Assembly: GCA_034440635.1 (NCBI GenBank)
Contig: JAOTON010000772.1
Span: 1,205,001 to 1,269,000 of the forward strand
Length of the DNA: 64,000 bases
Source: Lepas anatifera
Taxonomy: Eukaryota; Arthropoda; Thecostraca; Lepadidae
Reading direction: 5' to 3'
In this document: in pieces, positions 13,818-24,242 of the stretch
Position numbering within the stretch: position 1 is the first letter of the stretch
Layout of the letters: every line of letters starts with the position of its first letter
The notes under the pieces: generated by a model
Databases searched by the model: none
What the model was told of the DNA's origin: nothing
What the model saw: the letters and a program-made list of their open reading frames with translations, nothing else
Translations under genes and position numbers: made by a program

Positions 13818-13925
13818 GGGGCTGTCTCGCGGAAGCCTCTGCCGAGACACAGACATGCGAGGTAGCCGCCCGGGGCTGTCACGCGGAAGCCTCTACCGAG
13901 ACACAGACATGCGAGAGAGCTGCCC
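13818..13925. repeat. 54-bp tandem duplication
   Basis: Two adjacent copies of a unit that starts GGGGCTGTC and contains CCGAGACACAGACATGCGAG, spaced by 54 bases (starts near 13818 and 13872). It produces repeated peptide-like strings in several frames, but nothing suggests that it is translated. It lies in the large Shisa intron. Confidence 0.8.
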
Positions 13926-14833
13926 TGACCGGTGACGCCGCCCGGCGCTGTCTGGGGATCCAGCACCACCTCCTGGGCGTGCACCTGTTCGGAGATGGGG
14001 TGTGCAGGCTCCGCCGAGTGGCCCTCCACGTCTGCACGGGGTGCAGGTAGGGATCAGCGCCCGCAAAACACCGCGCGGGGGTGAACGGACGCAGTGAGAC
14101 GTGTTCTGGCATTGCTTAAAGCGCCAGGTGCCAGCGATTTGACTCTTGCAGTTGGAAACAAAGCATATCAGTGGGCCATTCTCTAGAATGATTTAGTAGC
14201 ATTGCAAGCTTGTGATTGTAGAGGCACTGCCAAATGGGGGCTCCGTAAAATATTGGTATCCCACGTAGCCTCAAGCTTTGTTTTCAAACCAAGAGGGTGG
14301 ATAACCTCGGCGGATATGTCAGACGACATTGTTGTTATTGTTTTTTTTTCATTTCAATCCACTTATTCGAAGCTCGTTAGTCGGGTTGTGGCGAAACATT
14401 ATCCGTAGGCAAAGATGCAAGTTCAAGTTTCATTCAATGGTTTCATTGATGCGGCAGTTACGGCATGCTTACACTGGATGGGTTTTTTTCCTTGCGGGAA
14501 TATTTAATCGAGCACCTTGAACTATTCAACATACTCAAAATTAAAACAGAGAAGTTTGTGACATCATGAACATTCCAGTTGTCCCAGATCTTGACTACCC
14601 TTCAAAGTGCCGCTGAGTTTTCGTGATTGTAGATAAGATAAGCGGTCCAGATTTCAGATGGTTGGTTTTGGCGACCGCAGCCGCTGGTCCTGCAAACCGT
14701 ACTAGGCCAGATCTGTCACTGTTGCGTCATCGATCATCAGCAGCTCAGGCTCTCACAAAGGGATGCCAGCGCAGCCCTCTGACAACTCCTCAGTCTGATT
14801 GATCGCGTCAGATCCGCAGACAAGGTAGCTGGT

Positions 14834-14846
14834 GGGGGGGGGGGGG
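14834..14846. repeat. Poly-G tract (13 G)
   Basis: An uninterrupted run of 13 G after GGT, followed by AGGG. It is prone to replication slippage and sequencing error. It lies in the large Shisa intron. Confidence 0.9.
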
Positions 14847-15468
14847 AGGGCGGCCACCAAGGATGCAGCGACCAAAACAACGTATTCTTTTGCCAGCTTC
14901 AGTGATGGGGAATACTTTGTATGTGACGCACCAGTTTTTCACCGGAAGAATGAAAAATACAGAACTGTTCTTTTATTTGAAAATTTATCTTTGATTTTAC
15001 TTACTTCTGTGCGTTTGTTGGTTGAGATCGGGATTATTGAACAGTCATGTTCCCTTACTTGAATGCTTTACCGGGATGGGGATTGCCAGAATTTCACAAG
15101 TTCGATACGTTCCAGGGATATTTTCTTCGTCAGTCAGACCAGTACGGGCCAAAACTTAACGCCAATTTACCAAACAAGCCGTCTCCCAACGGCCTTCGCC
15201 TTAAATTTTTTGGTTGTTGCTTCAGGGTCAGAATATGCCCGAAGGCTGACATTGAGTTTAATTTGATGTTTAGGCCCTTCAAAATCCCAGAGGACCACAA
15301 TAACACCTTTCATCAAGTCACTGTGCCCACCGTGTCCAATTTATTATCCGGAAATCGATTGAAATAGACATGGATTTTATCCCTGTCTGTGCTTTAATTA
15401 GCTCAGTTCTCATGCTGCACTTCCCATCCCTGACCTCGACTGTCAGATGTGACCTCGGCCGGAAAACC

Positions 15469-16826
15469 ACTGACCTCGGTAGGAGGCGAAGGTCACCACT
15501 GACCTCGGTAGGAGGCGAAGGTCACCACTGACCTCGGTTGGTGCAGTAGGAGGTGAAGGTCACCACTGACCTCGGTTGGAGGTGAAGGTCACCACTGACC
15601 TTGGTTGGCGCGGTAGGAGGTGAGGGTCACCACTGACCTCGGTTGGTGCGGTAGGAGGTGAAGGTCACCACTGACCTCGGTTGGTGCAGTAGGAAGCGAA
15701 GGTCACCACTGACCTCGGTTGGTGCGGTAGGAGGTGAGGGTCACCACTGACCTCGGTTGGTGCGGTAGGAGGTGAAGGTCACCACTGACCTCGGTTGGTG
15801 CGGTAGGAGGTGAAGGTCACCACTGACCTCGGTAGGAGGCGAAGGTCACCACTGACCTCGGTTGGTGCGGTAGGAGGTGAAGGTCACCACTGACCTCGGT
15901 AGGAGGCGAAGGTCACCACTGACCTCGGTTGGTGCGGTACGAGGCGAAGGTCACCACTGACCTCGGTTGATACGGTACGAGGTGAGGGTCACCACTGACC
16001 TCGGTAGGAGGCGAAGGTCACCACTGACCTTGGTTGGAGCGGTAGGAGGTGAAGGTCACCACTGACCCCGGTAGGAGGTGAAGGTCACCACTGACCTCGG
16101 TTGGCGCGGTAGGAGATGAAGGTCACCACTGACCTCGGTTGGTGCGGTACGAGGTGAAGGTCACCACTGACCTCGGTAGGAGGCGAAGGTCACCACTGAC
16201 CTCGGTTGGTACAGTAGGAGGTGAAGGTCGTCACTGACCTCGGTTGGTGCGGTAGGAGGTGAAGGTCACCACTGACCTCGGTTGGTGCGGTAGGAGGTGA
16301 GGGTCACCACTGACCTCGGTTGGTGCGGTAGGAGGTGAGGGTCACCACTGACCTCGGTTGGTGCGGTAAGAGGTGAAGGTCACCACTGACCTCGGTTGGT
16401 GCGGTAGGAGGTGAAGGTCACCACTCACCCCGGTAGGAGGTGAAGGTCACCACTGACCTCGGTTGGTGCGGTAGGAGGTGAAGGTCACCACTGACCTCGG
16501 TTGGTGCGGTAGGAGGTGAAGGTCACCACTGACCTCGGTGTGCGGTAGGAGGTGAAGGTCACCACTGACCTCGGTTGGTGCGGTAGGAGGTGAAGGTCAC
16601 CACTGACCTCGGTTGGTGCGGTAGGAGGTGAAGGTCACCACTGACCTCGGTTGGTGCGGTAGGAGGTGAAGGTCACCACTGACCTCGGTTGGTGCAGTAG
16701 GAGGTGAAGGTCACCACTGACCTCGGTTGGTGCGGTAGGAGGTGAAGGTCACCACTGACCTCGGTTGGTACGGTAGGAGTTGAAGGTCACCACTGACCTC
16801 GGTTGGTGCGGTAGGAGGTGAAGGTC
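15469..16826. repeat. 29/38-bp minisatellite derived from an exon/donor boundary
   Basis: I count about 38 units. The long form (38 bp) on the + strand is GGTTGGTGCGGTAGGAGG followed by TGAAGGTCACCACTGACCTC; the short form (29 bp) lacks the nine-base TTGGTGCGG segment. Read on the - strand, each unit contains the last 28 bases of the Shisa exon at 16798-16995, its donor (CGAG then GTCAGT) and the first intron bases. The unit nearest the exon joins it directly at 16826. Every regular unit also holds AGGTCACCACTGACCT, an inverted repeat of AGGTCA with a four-base spacer. Degenerate units begin near 15431. Confidence 0.95.
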
Positions 16827-16995
16827 CGCGGGAGGCTGCCGATGCCGGCACTGAGGTTAGTCCTGCTGGGCCTGGTGACCGCCACCTCGTCCACGTCCTG
16901 CAGCACGTCTTCAGGGTCCCGCCTCCGGCCCAGCGGTGCGGGGTAGCTGTACATGTTGGCGACCGCACTGGATGTGGAGGACGCTGCCATCCGGT
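16798..16995 (-). CDS. Shisa-like protein, third visible exon (proximal cytoplasmic tail)
   Basis: This exon is read from 16995 to 16798. The acceptor is CTTCCGTTCCGCAG on the - strand and the donor is CGAG then GTCAGT. It opens with two bases of a split codon and ends with one, matching its neighbours exactly, and encodes 65 whole codons. The peptide starts RMAASSTSSAVANMYSYPAP, continues with an acidic stretch (DPEDVLQDVDE) and ends TFTSYRTNR. The last 28 bases are the template, or a derivative, of the adjoining minisatellite, so the true donor has some 37 relatives downstream. If the intron is retained the frame adds Gly-Gln-Trp and meets TGA. Family membership rests on the flanking exons; this segment alone is not diagnostic. 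Confidence 0.82.
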
Positions 16996-17974
16996 CTGCG
17001 GAACGGAAGGACGGACGTCACGGGCTGCGGTAGGTATCTTATGAGACCCGCCTGTCAGAGGCTAGTTCCAACAGGGTGATAATTAAAGATATGAGTATTT
17101 GTCGATAGCTCGCAGTGTTAAGCCGTGGATGCACTGCGGCTATTGAAGTGGTTAATGTTATGGTTAATCTAGTGACCCATTGTTAATGTAAATGGAAAAA
17201 GTACGGATTTTGTTGGTGATTTTCGCCACCACAATATAGGCTCAAATGCAATGTACAAAACAGTTCAATATCAGGGCTGTTCGTAAGTTTGTCCTGGGGG
17301 GTTTTAAACTTGCACCTCTGAACATCGAGATCAGCAAAAACAGATCAGCCTGAGCGGCTCTGTGTCGCCATTCGAAAGGGCGTAAGCCCTGACGGGCGCA
17401 GGCGCGAATAAGCCCGGATGAGTCGCGGAATAAAAACACATCCGGTGGCGTTCACGCAGTGCCGACACTCGCGGCGCAGTGCTGCGAACGCAGTGCAGTG
17501 AGGCAATTCAGGGTTATCTCCATTGAGTTTGTATTACGTCGGGCTTAAGCCATTGCTTAGCTGACACATGAAGGGAATGAAACAGACACATTGCGGAACA
17601 TTTCTAGGATATTGCATCTGGGATATTGCGTGGACAAGTTTTATAGCCTTCATTCCGTGAGAAGGCAGGTATCCTGCGCTTCACCAACTCATGTCTTTGA
17701 AGGAAAGGAAACATGCATCAGTCTCAACCCGCGAAAATAAGATGCAACAAAAATATATCGTTTTAGAACTTGACGCATTGACTACTGTCAGTATTTAAAA
17801 TACCCTAGTTTCTGCTTGAGACGTCGTTCCAGAAAAGGCCCAGTATGAACAGCCCCGAAATCTACTGATTGGTCAGAGCCCAGTCACGCACTGGCTGCGG
17901 AACTGAGGGGGGCACCGTGCCACGGTGACCCCTTAAATCAGAAGTTGACACGTGAATCAGACACTGACACCCAC
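16996..17974 (-). other. Shisa intron (979 bp)
   Basis: This intron joins the transmembrane exon to the proximal tail exon. The donor is CGAG then GTGGGT and the acceptor is the pyrimidine-rich CAG at 16998-16996. I see no repeat or exon in it. Confidence 0.8.
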
Positions 17975-18096
17975 CTCGTTTAGTGTCGCAGCGTCTTCTG
18001 TAACACGCGCAGGACTTGCAGAAGCAGCAGGAGACGATGATGATGATGAGCATGGTGATCAGGGTGCCGGCGGCAACCCCCAGAATCAGCGGCAAA
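17975..18096 (-). CDS. Shisa-like protein, transmembrane exon
   Basis: This exon is read from 18096 to 17975 with acceptor CCCCTGTGGCAG and donor CGAG then GTGGGT. One leading base completes the codon left by the cysteine-rich exon, then 40 whole codons follow and one base remains. It starts LPLILGVAAGTLITMLIIII, a single hydrophobic helix with no charged residues, followed by VSCCFCKSCACYRRRCDTKR. The cluster of cysteines just inside the membrane and the following arginines fit a type I stop-transfer border. In the Shisa family such cysteines are plausible palmitoylation sites, which is inference here. Shisa proteins act as adaptors at the ER/Golgi or plasma membrane that control trafficking or gating of receptors. 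Confidence 0.9.
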
Positions 18097-18618
18097 CTGC
18101 CACAGGGGAAGCGCAGTGTTGTTACAAGAGTTTCTGTCGAGGGTCAAATACTCCTGCTCACGTCTGAATTAAGCCTTAATATTTCTGACCTTCCGCCACT
18201 AGCGAACTGACTGATCCGTTTCTGACCGTTTTCCGAATCTGGTGAGCTGGTGGGGAGATGCGGGCCCATCAGAGCACGGGTTGCCGGTTTCTGCTCTTTC
18301 TCACGCCAGAGGCGCAGAGACAGGGGCTCGAAGCGGTGAACAATGTGCAATAACTGCGCCGTCGACAGGAAAGATTAGACGAAAAACAGACGCAATTTCA
18401 ACAGAGTCAGCAGTGCCGACCGTTAACTCCGTCACTGTCGTGCCCTTTTTCTCAACCTGTGCCAGAGGCCCGAAGAGAACGTGTCTACCAAAACAAGCAT
18501 CACTTGGTGATTCCTGGCCAGATCTACTGAACCTGGGGAGCAATTCCCGTGCATTAACATACGTTTGTGCATACATATTTTAACGTAGGTAAATGATATG
18601 TGACATCTTTAGCTTCAC

Positions 18619-18760
18619 TTGATCTCTCTCTCTCTCCCACTTCTCACTGATAGCTCACTCATTTTCACATTTTCCCATCTCACTCTCTTTCGCTGCTTCC
18701 CCCTGTATCCATCCCATCCCCAATTCTCTCTTCATTTCTCTCTCTCTCTCTCTCTGTCCG
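18619..18760. repeat. CT-rich microsatellite
   Basis: Runs of CT dinucleotides near 18621-18636 and 18736-18757, separated by pyrimidine-rich sequence. It lies in the Shisa intron; on the - strand of the gene it reads as a GA tract, so it is not a splice pyrimidine tract. Confidence 0.85.
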
Positions 18761-20191
18761 CTGTGACCGCAGCAGCATCAGCCCCACACCCCTCATTGCC
18801 GGCTCAACAGCGTGCATCCCCTGGAGGTCAGCACTGATTGGCAACAGAAAAACTGTGCCGTACACAAGTAACCGCATCAATCAAAGGCCACTCACGCCGG
18901 TCGGCGTACCAGGATGCGCTCTCAGCATTGCTGGGAGGTCGTCCGGCCTCTCCACACAGCCGGATGAAACATTGCCCTTGATATCATCTGTGGTGGTTAC
19001 GTTGCGTCAAATGTATTCTCTCTCTCAGGAAAAGAAGAATAAAAACGTACCGTAAGAATTGTTTAGTTGAACATTTGCTCCTCTGCAAAAAACACGGTTA
19101 AGTCGGGTAAATTGGGTGTCAGGAAAAGAGTTGGAAAGCCATGTTACATATGCTGGATAAAATCAGCTGCTGTAACATCGTCACTCTTCTAATGTGATAT
19201 CGACTGATGCATTAGCGTCTGAAGTATTGCCATGCGACGACGCTGCAAGCGAGGAGGGGCGGGGCGCCCTTCGCTCAGTCACTGGAAGTGACGCGGCAGG
19301 CCCACCCGTGACGTCGCGGCGCTGGAACGGGGGTAACGGACGGCTCTGGACTTCTGGGGCTGCGGCACTGCATCAACCAGCCGGCACAGGGTCATGACTG
19401 CTTCTGGAGAGAGCGGAAATAGCTACATAGGGAGTGACCGTCGCAGCTATTAAATGTGATGAATGGAAAAATATATAAATGTGGACTAAAAATATTCTTG
19501 AGTGAAATTCTGCAAGATCAGCGTGTAGAGCGTGCACCGTCAGACAAGTCAACGCTTTTTTATTTCGTATGTCAACACAGCTGAGTAACGTAAATGTTTA
19601 AGCAGACTTTGCTACATTGGCGTTCACCGTCAGTTTAGTCAGGATGTAGTGTCGAAGTCGTATACCGCCACATACACCTGTTGCAGCAGACCAGCGGCGT
19701 TAAAACGTCGAGCTTCCCGTCGGCAGCGGTAACCGCTCCGACTGTGTCTCCGTCGGTTGTGAGAGCTGCACCCTCCTGGGGTTTCCGCTGGATTTCGCTC
19801 CCTCCGCGGTAAACGGCCCCCGAGGTACAGGTGGTCACGCACAGGTGACAAGATAACGCACAAACTATTGGTATATGTAGAATTTGGGAAACAGGGTCAG
19901 AAAGAGTTTTGGGAAGTTTTTCCCCTTCACTTTGCTCAATTAGCCCGATACCAAACCGTATACGCACCACCGTGAAAATATGGAGTCTATTTAAGAGCCA
20001 CCACTCTCAGCCACGTGAGCGGCCCGAGCTGCTGTGTCAGGCGCCGACAGTGCTTGTCAGGATTGGACAATTTAGGAGACGCCGGCTCCAGCACGGGCGG
20101 TCACTCCCAAGACAAACCACCCATCATCGACTCAGAAGCCCATTGAGCTGCAGCGGCTCCTGCGCGGCGTGAAAGGCAATGTCATACTTAC

Positions 20192-20314
20192 CAGGGGCAG
20201 ACGCCAGGCGTCTCTGATATAATCCACGGCGCGCTTGACTATGATCTTCTCCAGATTGCGGCTTCTTTGACAGACGGCCGTCGAGGAATGGTGGTGGTTA
20301 TCGCCTTGTGTCAT
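20192..20314 (-). CDS. Unassigned candidate first coding exon
   Basis: On the - strand an ATG at 20314 opens a 41-codon frame that ends exactly at a strong donor (CCCCTG then GTAAGTATG, intron start at 20191). The second half, RNLEKIIVKRAVDYIRDAWR, looks like an amphipathic helix and uses GC-rich third positions (CGC, CTG, AAG, ATC, GTC, GCC, GTG), as the proven exons here do. The donor leaves phase 0, while the Shisa exons on either side need phase 2, so it is not a simple cassette exon of Shisa. It could be the start of a nested gene, an alternative transcript or chance. I do not recognise the family, and no partner exon was found. Confidence 0.35.
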
Positions 20315-21405
20315 ATCAATTTCCTTCGCCCTTGTTCCACAGTACGATGGATTCTGGCCTTCAGCTTTTAACGGTGCCCATTGGGACCAAAGCTGAGATT
20401 ATTAGACAATCCTCTATATCCGGACTTTGTGCGGTACCGCGCTGTGCATCATTTTCGCGGAAAATCACCGATGTTAAAACGACACATAAAACAGGAATGA
20501 GCCTCTGAACCCTGTCGTAACCTCGCCGACACGTGGAAGCTATCAATGCCACCCAGCCTCCAAGTTTTCCACTCCCGTCACCATAGCCAGCTCATATAAA
20601 CATGCGCCACATGGAGCACCATATAGCTACTAGCCAGGGTAACGATGGACGGACTCCCCACGGCGCGCGTCACGGGCAGCTGCCTACCGGCGCCTCTGAC
20701 AGCCCACACGCCCGCTGCACGCTGTAACTGCAGCCAGACAGCCTGACTTCACAGCCAAACATTGATAAGCTCAGCTGAACTCCAGCCCCACGGTGTCCCT
20801 GGCAGTGCCATTGATATGTAGGCTTTATGTCGCATTCTGAGTATCTAATTAGGATTCTGGGTCGGTGGTTTAATAAAAAGTCACGCACAGGAAATTTGTT
20901 CATTCACTCTCATTGTAAGCAGAAAACCGCACGAAATAAGAGGGAATTCATTAGAACAAGGCGCGATATACACTGGATGCTGAAACGCTCTAAAACCCCA
21001 ACTGGGGCACCGATGTGACATTTAACCAGAGGAAAACCTTGTAGCCGACCTGTTTTTAGGTAGGTAAGTTACAAATTCTCTCACCCCACGCGTCAGGCAA
21101 AAAAACAATTACTGAAAGAGAAAATTAGGAATAACCTCAAAAGGATAAGTACTCATTTGATCAGCCGATAAAGTATTTTCACTGAAACGAGATTCAGTCC
21201 CGAGGACCAAACCCACAGTTTCAGATCTCAAGCCGTCTTTGTAGACGACTGGTGGGACGGACATCGACAGAAATCCTCTAGACAGCTGTCCAATGTCCAT
21301 CTCCCAAAGCCAATTAATGTAATGGCCTTAAGCTCGGCATCTACCCATTATCTGGGCGTCCCACACTAAACGGCATCGGGCGTCGAGCGATCTGCGGCAG
21401 CTTAC

Positions 21406-21586
21406 TTTTGTCCGAGGACGTCGGTGGGCGCCGGGTCGGTGGCAGGGGTGGTGGTGCAGCAGTAGCGGTAGGTGGTGGTGCCGCAGCAGAACACCGGCTC
21501 CGACTCCAGCTTAGGACACGCGAACCCGTTGTTCCACTTGCCGAAGCTGTCGACGTACCCCGAACAGAACGCGTTTCGGTCCAGCA
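21406..21586 (-). CDS. Shisa-like protein, extracellular cysteine-rich exon
   Basis: This exon is read from 21586 to 21406 with acceptor TGTTGTCTCGACAG and donor CAAAA then GTAAGC. It has two leading bases, 59 whole codons and two trailing bases. The peptide contains FCSGYVDSFGKWNNGFACPK and, a little later, FCCGTTTYRYCC. This is the Shisa signature: C-x-GY-x-D, G-x-W, GF-x-CP, FCCG and RYCC, with six cysteines. A short Thr/Pro-rich stalk (TTTPATDPAPTDVLGQ) leads to the membrane helix of the next exon. The domain is expected on the lumenal or extracellular face with disulphides. The two leading bases require an upstream exon carrying the signal peptide, which I could not find between 21587 and the window end. 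The visible exons give about 247 residues, a usual length for the family less its N-terminus. Confidence 0.93.
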
Positions 21587-24242
21587 CTGTCGAGACAACA
21601 CACGACTTTGTCACTAACGCTCGTCACGCTGATGAGGGATTGATGGAATAGTTCAATCAGGGAGCTCTATTCGGGGCACTTATGGAGGCGTAAAATAACG
21701 TAAAAATGACGCGTCTTGTACCCAATGCGAGCCGCCTTCCCTCTGAAATATATTGTCAGCACCGGGGAAGTAGCTCTCAGTAGTTGAAACGCTACATCAC
21801 CGCCTCGAAAATGGGTGGCAGATTTTCCGGCACCAGTTTGACATTCAGCTGCGATCGAATAGCGGCGAACGCCACATAAATCGGCCCCAGTCAATAGCCT
21901 GGGCCACAGCGAAACACTCCAATTTCCATACCGGGACACCGGCCTCCCCACGTGTGTATGAAAAAGACGCGCAGCCTGCGGTATTCGCCGCCGTCACCTT
22001 GCGCTGCCACGCCCCATTTGCGGCGTGTCGGCGAGCTCAGAATTACACGACACGTAGTTGCACCGCCAGACACGTGGATGACACGTGTGGCACGTGAACG
22101 CCCGGCGGGGCACGTCTGTGGCACGAGTAAATCACGGCGCGGCGGTGAGCAGGCCTGCCCCGCGGCGGTAAATTCGCCGCGACGGTCAGGGAGACGCACG
22201 GCTGGCACCGCTGTCACCAGGCTGGTCCCCGGCGCGGTCCCAGCACCCGGGCTGGAGAGAGGTAGACCGGGCAGATTAATCGCCGCCCCAGCACCCACCA
22301 GGAACCAGCAGTGCTTCAGACAGCGATGAATGTCTGACTCGCGGTGTGAAATTGGTGTGGAACGTCCTGCGTTCAGAGGCCAAAAAGTTATACTTAATTG
22401 TCTCAACGCTACCTCAATAATCATCACAACTCGGTTTTCCCAAATAAAAGGCAACTTCCCGAGTTAGCGCAAAGGCTGGGCAACAGTGTGCACTGAAAAC
22501 ACTGAATTGGAACCATTAAGAAATCAGAATAATCCAGAATTTAAGTGTTTTGTTCTACTGGTACTTCTCAAAGTTATCCCATGAAAATATTTCGAAGTTG
22601 GAAGCCCCGAGAGCAGGAGTGGTATCAATGGGACTACACTACTTCTGTGATGTAGGCAACAAATAAATTTTCCGGGCGAGAAGAAATGACAATGCTTATA
22701 CAAAAGATTAAAGACCCAACAGAAATACACATCAACCCGATAGATGCCAGGATAAAGTCTCCTTCAGAAGCACTTTTGTAGATACTTACCTAAGAAAGAT
22801 GGGCAGAGTCGGTCCCCTCAGATGTTATAATTCCTTATTTTTCCCCACCACAGATAAATATTTTACCCCAAGATAAGGCAGTTTTCCCAAATCTAAAGAG
22901 TCCTGCGGACTCTAACGAGCGGGGAAATGCACAGAATGAGGCAGTGGCGGTTCCAGTAAATCATTGGTGGAGGGGGCTAGGGGCTCTATCTCCCCCGTCA
23001 TTGCCTCGTATCAGCCTCCGGTTATGTATCCACTGTAGGCACTCAGATATATTGGGGGAGGGCTTGAGCCCCTGGAATGAGGGCTTGAGCCTTGTACCCG
23101 CTACTGGAATGAGGTCAGTCACCAAAATTGTTACGCAATACAGAAATCTTTACTTGCATCTTACTGTAATCTTCTGGTACCTTGGGATTTTTCTCAACTT
23201 TGTTGATAAGATCGCCACTTACCTGACCTCCACGCCCTCTGGGGAACGCGAGAACGGAACTTTCCTGGAGACTACCTATATACATCAGAAACTTTGAAGC
23301 CACGTCTTGCGATGAGACTGACTGACCGCTCGGTAGCGCCGGGGCTGCGCCAGCTATACCCCGTTCTTCTCTCCCTCCCCCCACCCCGATCCAGTTCGCA
23401 CTCTGACGCCGACTGCGTTTGGCAGCGCTCTGTTTTGGGAGCCGATCCAAACCGGAAGCCGAGTGGCCAGCCAAAGGAACCCGTCTCTTCCGATCTGGCG
23501 GAGTCTGCCGGATTCACAGCGCACCCATCGGCCGTTTCACGCTCCGATCTTTCTGCCTTCCACCGCCTCCTGTGGATCCTGCTCCTGCTCCTGCGCTCTG
23601 TTTAACCCCTCGTTTTCAGTCAAGTTTTACTGAGTCTTACTAGAAGTTATAGATGAAGCCTATCGATAGGCTTAACTACAGGCGTGTATGGTAATGTTTC
23701 ATCCGTGATATACATTTGCTTAATTATTCATGCTAAGATAGAACAAGAGGTGATTTCGTTATTGATACAATTGCAGCACGGCGACGTGCACTTACGTAAT
23801 GTAATGATAATTTCCGGTTCTTTCACCCATGGGCCATCTATCTGGTTATGGTACGATCGAAGAATCAGGCAAGCATGTGTGGTTGGAAAAACACCTCACG
23901 TTTTGCCACAGCATCTATCCACAGCATCTATTCGCCAAGACATCTATCCATTATTTGACTGGATCTCTTTAAACGTGGCCTAAGGGATTGCTGAAAACCA
24001 ATGGCGGAGCTAGGCAAATGACTTGGGGTAAGGTAACAAAGTAAACGAAATAGGGAACAACTTTTTTTTAGAAAAATTGGGAAATATAAGGGATTTGCAA
24101 TGTCTTTCTCCGTCTCTACGACACTGTTAAAATTGATCCTACAGTAATTCGCCACAATGCTGAACTCAAACAAAACCAACCCAGCCCTGTGCTGTGCAGC
24201 ACACGGGCGCTCGGGCACAGCGCAGAGAGCGCTGGTAAACAC
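21587..24242. other. Upstream Shisa intron or flank
   Basis: This stretch must belong to the Shisa 5' intron if the signal-peptide exon lies further up. A long - strand open frame at 21891-22454 runs through a GC-rich patch and lacks any motif. Around 22941 and 23040-23095 there are pieces with CAGTGGCGGTTCCAG and GGGCTTGAGCCC, which look like worn ends of a hAT-type non-autonomous element, but no second end was found. Confidence 0.4.

Larger units (their letters stand above)
7541..16797 (-). other. Large Shisa intron (about 9.3 kb)
   Basis: The intron runs from the GT at 16797-16796 to the AG at 7542-7541 on the - strand. It carries a 64-bp minisatellite, an AGGTCA-rich dispersed repeat, a 54-bp duplication, a 13-base G run and the long 29/38-bp minisatellite at its donor end, each listed separately. 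The rest (7541-10286, 10767-12999 and 13916-15468) has no exon or transposon that I can support. GC-rich patches occur near 7850-8050 and 11640-11900. Confidence 0.75.
18097..21405 (-). other. Shisa intron (3.3 kb)
   Basis: The donor CAAAA then GTAAGC and the acceptor CTTCCCCTGTGGCAG frame an intron that keeps phase between the cysteine-rich and transmembrane exons. It contains CT microsatellites at about 18621-18760 and the unassigned exon candidate at 20192-20314. The remainder has only short frames without motifs. Confidence 0.75.

Noticed and set aside
15469..16826. CRISPR-like array
   Set aside because: Repeats are directly adjacent with no unique spacers, and the genome is eukaryotic.
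21891..22454. 187-codon - strand frame just upstream of the cysteine-rich exon, tested as the missing Shisa first exon
   Set aside because: There is no signal peptide after the ATG and the composition looks random; I found no phase 1 donor in the right frame.
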